Positions 17,953 through 27,373 of a stretch of 35,000 nt of DNA are shown here, in pieces. The first letter of the stretch is position 1. Each line of letters starts with the position of its first letter. A program made the translations under genes and the position numbers. The notes beneath the pieces are model-generated. The model worked only from the letters and a program-made list of their open reading frames with translations, had not been told where the DNA came from and ran no database searches. Source of the stretch: Paulinella micropora (lineage: Eukaryota; Cercozoa; Imbricatea; Euglyphida; Paulinellidae); contig WBZZ01006700.1 of the NCBI GenBank assembly GCA_019918135.1, positions 5,001-40,000 on the forward strand, written 5' to 3'.

Positions 17953-20462
17953 ATGTCTACTAGGTCTGAAGACTGGCAGGAAGGAGGGGGGAGAGTGAGC
18001 GAACCCCAGGAAACGAAGAGGAGTTCGTTGACTCTCATGCAGAAGGAGGAGATCTGGCACCTTCCTTTGACACAGGAGGAGCAGAGAATCAATTTTTTAC
18101 TGCGCCTTCCTTTGACACAGGAGGAGCAGAGGAAGTCGAGGAGGAGCAGAAGGGAGGAGAGGAAGCGAGGTTTGTGGCCGAATATGGCAAACTAAGTAAG
18201 AAGGAGTTTGAGCAGAAGAAAGGGAAGGATGAGGCCTATAAATGGCTATACATTCCCCAAGAAATGCGATGGGGACAACCCTTGAAGGAGGACATCTGTT
18301 ACCCTCTCCCAAGGCAAGCTCTGCCTCTCGCAGAATTCCTCAGAGACGACGGTGCACAGTTACAGGTGCAACATGTCTCATTTGGGGACAATATGTCTTT
18401 ACTGGAGCTACTCGACCTCTCATGGACAGTGTTTGAGTGTGCTATACTCTTTGAGTACCAGACTGGAAAGACTGTGCTGCCATGGAACACAAGAGCACTG
18501 GCTAGGTTGCTCGATCCTGGTCAGGACATTGATTCAATAAAGAGAGTGGAAAAGGAGTTTAAGTTCAGGAATCCAAAAGGACAGATCAATGTCATGGATG
18601 TGTCTCTGAAACTTATGGAGGCCAAGTTAGTGGACCTGGGTAAACTCCAACACACCCAGTTTGGCAGGGACCTTCACCCGGCCCTGAGGGAAATAGAAGG
18701 CGAAGCTGGAGGGGTGACGAGGATGAAGAAGCTGCATGCGGCCTTGGTGAAGGATGACGCATGGAAGAGGTGGGTCTTCACGAAGGATCATACGATCTTG
18801 GAGGGGACGGCCGCACCACCCCCCACCAATAAAGCGGGAGAGAAGGAGTTGGCGGAGAAGGCCTTGTTCCTTCGGAAGGCAGCTGAGATCCTGTCTTTTT
18901 TTCATCATGCCCAAGAGCTGTATATCAAAGAGCTAGCGGCTGAGAAAGAAAAGAAGGAGATGGAGGCAAAGATTGCATTAGCCAAGGCGGCGGGAACAAA
19001 GGGACCGAAATATTCCTCTGGATCTTATATGGCTCCCTCGGGCCGCTCCGCCCCGTCAGCCCACACAGCCCCTTCGGCCCCTGCGACTAGCTCAGCGCCT
19101 ACCACTGTTATTGTCAACAGTAATGACAAAAAGGACAGACAGGCTATCATACAGGCCTTCCAAAAATATACAAAGTCCGATGCCACTGCTCTGACGCTGT
19201 ATGCAGAGACAGCGAGTCAGAAGGACACGGATGCGAACCTTCGAGACAAGCTCAGAAGAATTGATGCTTGTATGAAGCAGCATCCAACGGACGAAACACA
19301 GGAGTATGAGGCGTTGTACACCTTGTTGGACCCATCAATCATCACACAAGGGTTTGATGTTGGGGAGTACAAGGCGATGAGAGCGGTAGAGGTGGTGGCT
19401 AGGAGAGCAGCCTCAGACCTGCAATGCACGGTGCCAGTTGCCGTCCTCTTGCAATACTTTAAAACTCATGGGTATCAGCACCTGTGCACTGGTACTTTGA
19501 TTGGGTTTGAGATTTTTCAAGAGGTGAACGAAGGGCTGGGCATTGGCACGAGGTTGGCAGCGATCCTCACTGAGGTCAGCGCCAAGTACGGGCTCTTTTA
19601 TAGCCGGAAGTCTATCATTTTGTACTTCCTGAGTGCTTTGTGTACACGACACCCGAGCAAGCTCGCAAGGATCATACAGTCCTGTCCGACCTTCACGGCG
19701 GTGAAGACGGCGGATTTTTTAGAAACGAATATATACGAGAGGACTGTAGCGGCTACTCCGCCGGGCGACCTGTTCAAGGAGGTGCTCGACGCGTGTTCCG
19801 CATTGGACACGGCCACCGAGTCATTCTCCAGTGCCGCGACACAGGGGGTTGGAGGTGCTCAAGCAGCACATGCAACTCGAACGGCAGGTCTCAAGAGGGG
19901 GAGAGATGATGAGCCGACGCCGTGCTACCGCTATTTTTCATACATGGCGTGTAAGCATGAGGCACAGAAAGGAGTAGGCAATTGCCTCTTCAGCCACGAC
20001 TCTCTTGATGATAGGCAGCGAAATCTTTTCCTTAGAGAGCTCGAAGGCATGAAAAAGACCATGTACGCCATGTACAAGAAGGAGTTGGAGGAGGGGAGGT
20101 GGAATGCGAATATGGTCTCGGATGCGGAGTTCCGGGAGGCCATCATTTACTTCCTTGACAGAATGAAGAGAAGGGAGAAGAGAGAGACATCGGGCCGATC
20201 AAAGGCGCCGACTAGAGGAGGAGGAGAGACGAGAGGATCGTCACGAGGGTCCCGAGGGACACCAAGAGGGGCGGCACCACGAGGACGAGGCTTTCGTGGA
20301 AGGGGAGGACGGACCCCAGCGCGCCCTCCCAGAGGACACGGATACTGGAATTATAGCACCAGTTCCAGCTCCAACTACCCCCAGCAAGCTTATACCGCTA
20401 CGGAGGGGGGACGTCAAGACGAAGACACCGGCTCAGGTGAGCGTGTTGTCGTCGTAGACTGA
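17953..20462 (+). CDS. Element 2 Gag, CCCH-like finger and RG-rich tail, one frameshift near its start
   Basis: ATG at 17953 (MSTRSEDWQEGGG) enters the long gag frame if one G is added at the G6 run 17986-17991. The long frame is open from about 17970 to the UGA at 20460 but has no ATG before about 18264, so the 17953 start is favoured. The N-terminus has two APSFDTGGAE repeats and an acidic run. A helical body of about 550 residues follows, broken by an Ala/Ser/Pro-rich linker near 19020-19110. C584-x8-C593-x10-C604-x3-H608 (counted from the codon at 18174) forms a CCCH-like finger. The C-terminus (20180-20340) is rich in RGG/RGS and should bind RNA. Expected role: structural protein of the virus-like particle and RNA packaging. 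No CCHC knuckle is present. Confidence 0.85.
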
Positions 20463-20537
20463 CGGGAGGAGAAGAGAGAGGAAAAGAAGAGAGAGAAGGA
20501 GATAAAAACTGTTCTTTTTAATCCGACAGTCACAGTT
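20460..20537 (+). promoter_or_regulatory. gag-pol junction: in-frame UGA CGG read-through candidate
   Basis: The gag stop UGA (20460-20462) is followed by CGG, and the same frame stays open without another stop through the pol ATG at 20538 to 22389. UGA-CGG is an established leaky-stop context in some RNA viruses. Alternatives are re-initiation at 20538 or an internal entry. No clear stem-loop is visible in the purine-rich segment downstream. Confidence 0.5.
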
Positions 20538-22391
20538 ATGCCTACTGTTGATGAACAGGATACGAACGGTTCCGTTCCTCCCAGACGTGAAGGTGAAGGC
20601 ACACAGCCTCACAAGCCTCAAGGTAAGCACTTGCTAGTTCATCCTTCGAGAGCTAATATGATAAATGATGCGAATAGGAAGGCGAAGAAGGCGATGGAGG
20701 AGAGGAAGCCGAAACCAAAGGCTACGTCTTCTCCTACGAAGAAGCAGCGGACCGTACCCCCGCCAAAGGACTCAATAGTCTCTGCTATAGACACGAGTAC
20801 ACTCGGTGTACCAGACTCTGTCCAAAAGACACTCGAGATACCGGAAGCCCCGGAGACTCAAGAAGTTAAGTTGGCGGAAAAGGGGGGAGAACGAGAAGAG
20901 GACAAGGAACTTGAGCTTAGACTCAAAACCCTAGAACGAAAAATTCATGTGCTAGCGGCTAGTTTACATAGACCAGACGCGCTATGCTACACTGACCTCT
21001 TTTGTGAAACTTTACAAACCACATTAAAAGTTGGTAATGATACGATGGCGAATATTAATATTGTCGGCCAGAAGTTTTTGAATAGTCACCGGACATGGGT
21101 GGACAAAAACATTAGAAAAACAAAGGGGACCCTAAAAGGGGTAGGCAGCCGTACGGAAATTACGGGCATCGTCACATTAATTTTCAAATTGAAATCCGGT
21201 CGAGTATATCGTGCGGACCTCTATGTTGTCCCCGATTACCACGGTTCAATCCTGCTGTCGTATGACCAATTGGCTACGATGGGGGCTGTGATCGATTGCG
21301 CCGCACGGCGGGTGATTTATGGAGTGAAGAATGGAGAGGAGGAGGATATTAATCCGATGACTGCTACTGACTCATACGAGGCTTTTGAGCTGAGTCTAGC
21401 AACGGAGAGGAAAAAGTTGGCCTTCGTACATGAGGCAACTGAAGCCTATGTACACCCCTATGTCACAGTGCCGGAGGAACTGACCTGGACCGACAATTGG
21501 GAGACGGAGATGCAGGCGTATACGGTTACGATTCCCGCATGGGACAGAAAGTCTATTGATGACTTAGTCGTAGCGCGTAATGAGGAGATAATATGTGTTG
21601 CGAAACAGTGCCCGTCGTTGGCCAGATTCGCAGAAGGTGGCGGGGCAGATGTCCATATTACTAATGGCTACTGTTACCATGCGAAGGTGTCAGATGAGAA
21701 GAGAGAGGCGTTTGTGCCAAGGAGGAAGGGGCGTATCCCCGATACTCCAGCGGATGACATTAAAACTTTTATCACGAACTTTTGGGGCGATGTGCCTACC
21801 TGGCCGCGCTCATTAACTGAAGTGAAAAAGTGTCTACGGACTCTATTTGAGAGTAACAAGCCGTATACTGTCATTCTGCCATACAATGAGAAGGCGATCT
21901 GGGCACAGGAGATAAGGGACCGGCTTATTGATCATCCTATACCTGTTCCTTCTCGCAAGCAACAGTTAGTGGTGGCTTGTCGACTCGGGTCTCGGGAGCA
22001 GAGCAGTGCATACAAGCAAAAGCTCAGAGCCCAGGACAAGTTGAAATTGATACCTCAAGCTTTCACATGCTTTGATGGTTTCTACACCCGTAAGGCTCCG
22101 ATACAATACGCGAACCTTATTGATATGCTTGTCGGGCTGGGTCATGATGATGAGCCGGACACAGTCACGTATGAAAGAACGGGACTAGACGATTTGTCCG
22201 AGGAAGATTTGAGTTTGGAGGAGGACTTAGCGCCCCTCAAGGAGCATAAGAAGATGTCGGAGGAAGATTTCCAAGCGGCGGCGCGGAAAATGTTAGAAGA
22301 AGGAGTGGGTTCGGAGAGAGAGAAGGCGTTTCTAAAGCTAAGATGGAGGCGTACAGAGAAATTTTCGACCCTCCTCGGGCAGGTGGTGTAA
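20538..22391 (+). CDS. Element 2 pol N-terminal part: protease and conserved domain of unknown function
   Basis: An open frame of 617 codons. Residues 1-150 are charged and Pro/Lys-rich. A retropepsin-like domain follows: VGNDTMANINIV with putative catalytic Asp168, GIVTLIFKLKSGRVY, then SILLSYDQLATMGAVID near 237-252. The triad is D-T-M in place of D-T/S-G. From about 280 to 560 comes the domain shared with element 1, with NFWGDVP, HPIPVPSR, LVVACRLGSRE and IQYANLIDML. It ends in an acidic stretch. A one-base deletion near 22340 moves the last ~16 codons out of frame; the correct continuation is MEAYREIFDPPR of the RT. Confidence 0.85.
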   Translation: MPTVDEQDTNGSVPPRREGEGTQPHKPQGKHLLVHPSRANMINDANRKAKKAMEERKPKPKATSSPTKKQRTVPPPKDSIVSAIDTSTLGVPDSVQKTLEIPEAPETQEVKLAEKGGEREEDKELELRLKTLERKIHVLAASLHRPDALCYTDLFCETLQTTLKVGNDTMANINIVGQKFLNSHRTWVDKNIRKTKGTLKGVGSRTEITGIVTLIFKLKSGRVYRADLYVVPDYHGSILLSYDQLATMGAVIDCAARRVIYGVKNGEEEDINPMTATDSYEAFELSLATERKKLAFVHEATEAYVHPYVTVPEELTWTDNWETEMQAYTVTIPAWDRKSIDDLVVARNEEIICVAKQCPSLARFAEGGGADVHITNGYCYHAKVSDEKREAFVPRRKGRIPDTPADDIKTFITNFWGDVPTWPRSLTEVKKCLRTLFESNKPYTVILPYNEKAIWAQEIRDRLIDHPIPVPSRKQQLVVACRLGSREQSSAYKQKLRAQDKLKLIPQAFTCFDGFYTRKAPIQYANLIDMLVGLGHDDEPDTVTYERTGLDDLSEEDLSLEEDLAPLKEHKKMSEEDFQAAARKMLEEGVGSEREKAFLKLRWRRTEKFSTLLGQVV

Positions 22392-23760
22392 AGTCGGATG
22401 ACTTCACTGCTGTCATTTACAAGATACCGGGTGCGGAGCCATCTCCGGCACCACGGAGGGCAAATTTGAGCATACAGAGGCAAAAATAGCGGAGGAGAAT
22501 GTGAGACAGTTGCTCGATGAGGACTTTATTGAGAGATCTACATCTCCAATTGTCTCTCAACCGAAAATCGTCCCTAAGCCAGGAGGAGAATGGCGCTTGA
22601 CGATCAATTATGCCCGTGTGAATAAGGTGCTAGAGGAAGAGAGAAATCCTCTGCCGACCTTAGAAGAAGGCAGAAGGGTGCTGCGGAATGCTAAATTCTA
22701 TTCGGTCATTGACCTTAAGAACGGCTTCTGGCAGATACCACTGGACGAGAAATCCAGATGGCTGACTGCATTCGTTGTGGGTATGGAAATATACCAGTGG
22801 AAGGTGCTTCCAATGGGACTCAAACAGGCCCCGGGGCTCTTTCAGAAGGCGATGCAGAAGATGTTGAGCGGTCAATATGACGACCAGTCGGAGGATGGTT
22901 TTATGAGAAGGAGAGGACAGAAGGCGGGAGAATATGCATTTTGTTACATCGATGACATCATCGTATACTCTAACACAATGGAAGAGCATATCGATCACTT
23001 GTCAGATGTCTTCAGGCGCATCGGAGCATTTGGCCTGAAATGCAACCTAAAGAAATGTCAGCTTGCCAGGACAAGTGTGACGTATTTGGTTACGAGATTT
23101 CTCATAATAGGGTCTCGATATCGCGCGAGAAGAGGGAGGAGATCATGAGTAGACAGTTGCCAAAGAATCGCACAGAGTTACACTCTTTTCTTGCGATGGC
23201 ACAGTACTACAGCCAGTTCATACCCGATTGGGGTGCAACTCGGGCTAAGCTGGAGAAGATGATTGATTTTGGAGACTTTGAGAAGTGGGATGAGGAGGCT
23301 TTGCAGGTGTTTAATACGCTCAAAGATCTCATTTACAAAGATCCCAAGGACGGCGGATTAGTACTTATGATGCCCGACTTTACGAAGCCGTTCGTAGTCG
23401 ACACGGATGCATCTAAGTTTGCGATTGGCGCGGTGCTGCAACAGGAAGATGAGGAGAAAAAGTTGCGCCCGATCATGTTTATTAGTAGAAAGCTGTGTGC
23501 GGCGGAGCGAAATTACTGCACGCGACAGAGGAGGCGTTGGCAGTAGTATGGGCTCTTAAGAGGCTCAGAGAATACTTGTGGGGAGGACCTCTATTCACAG
23601 TTAGGACCGATCATCACAACCTTCTTTGGTTGATGAATCATGAACAAACCGGCCGTTTGGCGCGGTGGCAAGCTTTCTTGTCATGTTTCAATTTCACGAT
23701 GGTCTACTTACCGGGAAAGCGAAACGTAGTCGCTGATAGCCTTTCCAGGCTAGAGTTTCA
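22343..23760 (+). CDS. Element 2 reverse transcriptase and RNase H, three internal frameshifts
   Basis: YREIFDPPRAGG and IPGAEPSP (22350-22450) are the usual gypsy RT entry. Then come PKIVPKPGGEWRLTINYARV, DLKNGFWQIPL, the active site YIDD at 22945-22956, LHSFLAMAQYYSQFIPDW, RNase H VDTDAS near 23400, SRKLCAAERNYCTRQ, LREYLWG, RTDHHNLLWL and VYLPGKRNVVADSLSR near 23740. Frames break at about 22458, 23089 and 23530, each by one missing base. All catalytic motifs are intact. Function: cDNA synthesis and template RNA removal. Confidence 0.95.
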
Positions 23761-24290
23761 GTCGGAGGTGTCGGTTCTCGTATCATCAGTGGAGATGATG
23801 GACCTGTCCACGGACAAGGTATACGAGGTGAGCCACATAGAGGCGATGCAGATGGCAAGAGGCGTTCGTTATGACCGCACGGGTCTACGATATAGTCCTC
23901 AAGGCCCGGAGCATGGCATATGCTGTGAGGCGCATGTTCTCGAAGACGCTGAGTGGTCTTATGAGGCATACGAGAACGCGAAGGCGAATATAAAAGAAGA
24001 GGAGGAGACGACTGAGGTCTGTACTGAACCTCCACAGGAAAATCGAAGCGAGCTTGATGAAGACCCGGAAAGGGTAGGAGTAAGGTTGGAGGACGGTACT
24101 ATTCATATCGCCTCGCCTACCGCGTGGAGGCAGCAACAGGCGACGGATCCGGAGTTCAAGGAGCTCATAACGTTATACAAGAACCCTAATGAGCTTAAAA
24201 AGACTCCACAGATCAAAGATCAGATGAAGGAGATGGCGTGGAGAGATGGGCTATTGTGGTACAAGGGCCAGCATGGCAAATTTGCATCAC
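23761..24290 (+). CDS. Element 2 pol: RNase H to integrase linker
   Basis: About 175 codons in the same frame as the preceding RNase H end. Acidic, no recognised domain. The end, WRDGLLWYKGQHGK, leads into the integrase zinc domain. It is shorter than the matching part of element 1 and poorly conserved. Confidence 0.7.
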
Positions 24291-25410
24291 AGCCTGACAA
24301 ATGGACTCTCTGGGTACCAGAGAAGTTGAGGCGCTTTATATATGTCGCAGCCCATAACTGCCCCTTACTGGCACATCCGGGTCGACAAAGAACTCATTGG
24401 TTCATAGCGAGGCGATTTTGGTGGAAAGGGATGAAGGAGGAGATAGACAGGGAAGTGGACGCATGCATCCCATGCAAAACCACAAAGACACCGCTGAAGG
24501 CGAACTTTGGCCTGATCGGTACATTCCCGTTACACGCCGGGATGTTTGAATTTTTACACATCGATCATGTGGGACCTTTCCCCGAATCGGCAGAAGGGTA
24601 CAGATACCTTCTTACGCAATAGATCGAGCCACCAATTATGTCTGGGTTGTTCCTGTTAAGGACGCTACAGGCAAGACAACTGCGGAGGCTCTGATCGATA
24701 GGATCGTCTCGCAGATCGGAGTGCCTAGAAAGATATGTTCTGATCGAGGTTCTGACTTTAATAATGAAGTCATCGACAGACTATCTAAGTACTACGGGAT
24801 GAAATGGCAATATGTTACTGCCTATAACCCGAGAGCGAATGGCAAGATCGAGCGGGTACATAGACCTCTCAAAGCCTCGCTTAAGATGTACTGTATGAAG
24901 AAGGAGAATCAGAGAGCCTGGGTGGAGGCAGCACCTTCATTTGCCTTTGCAATGAACTGTCTACCCTCATCGGCATTAGGAGGAGCCAGGAGCTCAGTCT
25001 CGCCATATCAATTGGTTTACGGCCGAGAGCCTAATATCCCAACCTCACTTCTGCATCCAAAAGACACTTGGGCAGATGAGGATGAGTTGTTCGGGATGAG
25101 ACTAAGAGCGAAGATGGAGGCGGAACAAATAGTTGCGGCGCACAGGGAGGCGGAGCGCAGAAAGACTGACGCACAAGGAGTGCGACAAGCGCACTTAGAT
25201 CAAGTCCGTTTCCAGGTTGGGGATATTGTACTCTTGTACCATCCTCAAGTCCCTAAGGGGGTTAGCTCTAAGCTGTTTACCCACTGGAAAGGACCATACC
25301 AGATCATGGAACAGATGGGACCTCTGAATTATAAGATCAGGGGTAGAGGGAAGGTGCAGATTGTGAATGTTCGAAGGCTGATCAAATATGACCCCTTCTT
25401 ACTTGAGGAT
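24291..25410 (+). CDS. Element 2 integrase, one frameshift, catalytic residues intact
   Basis: The zinc-binding HHCC domain has H-x6-H (HNCPLLAH) and C-x2-C (CIPC) at 24352-24475. The catalytic core follows: HIDHVGPFP near 24560 (first Asp), a one-base deletion at about 24612, YAIDRATNYVWVVPV, SDRGSDF near 24740 (second Asp) and GKIERVHR near 24845 (Glu). Then LNSLPSS-like MNCLPSSALGG, PYQLVYGREP, VGDIVLLY and the GPY/F-type motif KGPYQIMEQMGPLNYKIR near 25290-25345. Function: insertion of the cDNA into the genome; element 2 made a 4 bp target duplication. Confidence 0.95.
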
Positions 25411-26280
25411 GAATCCGTTGAGGAGGCGTTGAAACGGATGAAGGAGGACTTCCAAGAGGTACCGCCTATACAGAAGGAGGATACCTTAGAGGAGGAGAAC
25501 GCCTATCGGGCACCGGTCACGGAGAAGGAAGAGACCGAGAAGGAGAGTAAGGAAGACTCAAACCGCAAAAGCGCGGCGGGGACTCAGTCTAAAGCCCCCA
25601 TAGTCCGCGGCGGTACGAAGGAGAAGTTCACGGAGGCGCAGAGGAGGAGAGCGCAAAACGATCTCATCTTCGACCAACCGAGGAAGGTGGCGAGATCGAC
25701 GCGAGCGACGGATGTCCATGGAGGAGGAGGGGAGAAGGACACTAACCCGAACGCGGGTAATGTGGACATTCGACATGTGCGATGGAAGGAAGGAGAGGCG
25801 ATTGCGGCCATCAAGTGGGTCCGAGACGCTTTTTATCTGTTGAGACCGGCAGAATCTCATGTTGCCGATGACACTCTCTCAGATCTTTATCTCATGCGAG
25901 CTGTGGCGGTCCCGCAGACTACACGGGCAGCACGGACATCGAAGAGATCCTTAGCAGCAAAAACGATACAACCGGTACTCCATTTTTGGAGAAGCATGGA
26001 CCCTGTTGAGGATCCAAAAGCTAGACAATATTTACCGGTGTACAAAGACGCGAAAAATCTCGAGACATGGGATGATACTATTACCCTTCGAGACAAAGAC
26101 CACACTGCGTGGACTATTCAGTCACTGCCTAGAGGAGTGCTTGATATTCCTTTTGACTTATCTTTGGGCGCCATCCCTAACAAAATATGGGACATTCTGG
26201 AGGAGTCGAAGTTTGACTTGACTTTTGTTGGCGGCCCGCCACCTGGCAAAGGGGTTCGCGCAAGGCGACGAAGGCAGTAA
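25411..26280 (+). CDS. Element 2 pol C-terminal extension with conserved unknown domain
   Basis: Same frame as the integrase, to a stop at 26278-26280. A charged low-complexity linker (25430-25730) leads to a conserved domain of about 150 residues: DDTLSDLYLMRAV, VLHFWRS, ETWDDTITLRDKDHT, VLDIPFDLS, IWDILEESKFDL and GGPPPGKG before a basic end. The same blocks occur at the end of element 1 pol. The aromatic-cage spacing of a chromodomain is not evident. Function unknown. Confidence 0.8.
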   Translation, partial: ESVEEALKRMKEDFQEVPPIQKEDTLEEENAYRAPVTEKEETEKESKEDSNRKSAAGTQSKAPIVRGGTKEKFTEAQRRRAQNDLIFDQPRKVARSTRATDVHGGGGEKDTNPNAGNVDIRHVRWKEGEAIAAIKWVRDAFYLLRPAESHVADDTLSDLYLMRAVAVPQTTRAARTSKRSLAAKTIQPVLHFWRSMDPVEDPKARQYLPVYKDAKNLETWDDTITLRDKDHTAWTIQSLPRGVLDIPFDLSLGAIPNKIWDILEESKFDLTFVGGPPPGKGVRARRRRQ

Positions 26281-27063
26281 GTGACATTTTTTTCTTTTAT
26301 CACGCGTCGGACATTGAAAGCTGCATGTGGAGTAATCTCATAGTGCCCATGTCAGATGATGTCTTATTAAAATGTTTTTATACCATTGTTGTTACTTGGC
26401 ATTTTTATCGCAACATATAAGTGCGAGGGTCAATCGGCAAATGGATACGACACCGTATAAGGGGATCGCTTGTGAGTTTAGCGATGGTGTTCCTGGTACG
26501 ACCCTGCTTCAAGTATCCAGGGTGATGTTCTCAAAAAATGTTCTCATAGTAGACATATTAAATTTTTTTCTTTGGATATACTTAATATCGTCATACCAGC
26601 ACGGTCCGTCTCTACTTGTGTCGGCATATCGCATGGTCGGGCTCACTCACCCCGGCTTTGGATATAGTTATTAGGTCTGGCCCCCTAGTACTATATTAAG
26701 GTAACCGATTGAATACAAGGGTATGTTATTAAAAGACAATGTATTTACTGATCGGAAGTGTTTTTGGAGAAGGAGAAAAATTATAACGCTGCTTTTATTG
26801 CAATAGTAATACTATTTGTTCTTGACATACTGCCTCAGAATTAAGTTACGGGGGGGACAACAAGTGTGGAAGGAGGAGTTTTTATTTACAAAAACGAGGC
26901 TGGAGATTTATAGTTGACTCGTGTCTGGCGTATGCGTTTTATATATCCACTGCACCGTCTATCCGTGGGTTAATGCACTTAGTTGCGACACCCCGTAGCG
27001 TTTGTGCAGAAAAGAAATCAGCAATTATATGACAAAAATATTGCATATTTCCGTCATAAAAAC
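26281..27063 (+). other. 3' untranslated region of element 2
   Basis: About 780 bp without an ORF of note. No tandem repeats like those of element 1. Confidence 0.7.
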
Positions 27064-27075
27064 GGGAAGGGGTAC
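27064..27075 (+). other. Polypurine tract of element 2
   Basis: GGGAAGGGG with TAC directly before the 3' LTR start TGTAGG. Confidence 0.75.
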
Positions 27076-27323
27076 TGTAGGCATCACCCCCCGGATAGCA
27101 GGTAAAAAAGTATCCTTTTTCTGGTGTCAGGTGCACCTAGTTTTTTCCAATTATTTTCAATATCGTTTGGCCGGATTTGACATAATGCCATTTTAACCTT
27201 GGTCTGTTGCAGTTTTCTTTTCGGCTTCACTGAGCTAATATAACGATACATCATTCTCTTTTGGGGATTTGTGTCTGGTTGTATTACCGACTTTTTATTG
27301 AGCTATCTTCGGGGATTGTAACA
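27076..27323 (+). repeat. 3' LTR of element 2
   Basis: 248 bp, same length as the 5' LTR, about six substitutions (for example GATAGCC/GATAGCA, GACCTAA/GACATAA, ACGAGACA/ACGATACA) and no indels. Confidence 0.97.
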
Positions 27324-27373
27324 GAGTTCGTTGTGTATTTATCCTTTGGGGTTGTATTGTATCCAAACTCACA
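27324..27373 (-). repeat. Right target duplication and rest of inverted repeat B arm 2
   Basis: GAGT (27324-27327) repeats 16912-16915. The sequence onward to CCAAACTCAC is the reverse complement of the left part of arm 1 (15978-16021). Joined to 16889-16915 it reconstructs the empty site. Confidence 0.85.

Larger units (their letters stand above)
16916..27323 (+). mobile_element. Element 2: Ty3/gypsy-type LTR retrotransposon, plus strand, full length
   Basis: A complete LTR-to-LTR element of 10,408 bp. It has two 248 bp LTRs (TGTAGG...GTAACA), a 4 bp target duplication, a primer-binding site, a 0.8 kb leader, gag, pol (protease, unknown domain, RT, RNase H, integrase, unknown C-terminal domain), a 0.8 kb 3' UTR and a PPT. 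The LTRs differ at about six of 248 positions with no indel, so the insertion is fairly young. Six single-base deletions interrupt the coding frames. It shares domain order and unusual features with element 1 but lacks the extra ORFs and the long 3' repeat region. Confidence 0.97.

Noticed and set aside
25430..26280. Chromodomain at the end of element 2 pol
   Set aside because: No chromodomain aromatic-cage pattern is visible; the conserved blocks are of another kind.
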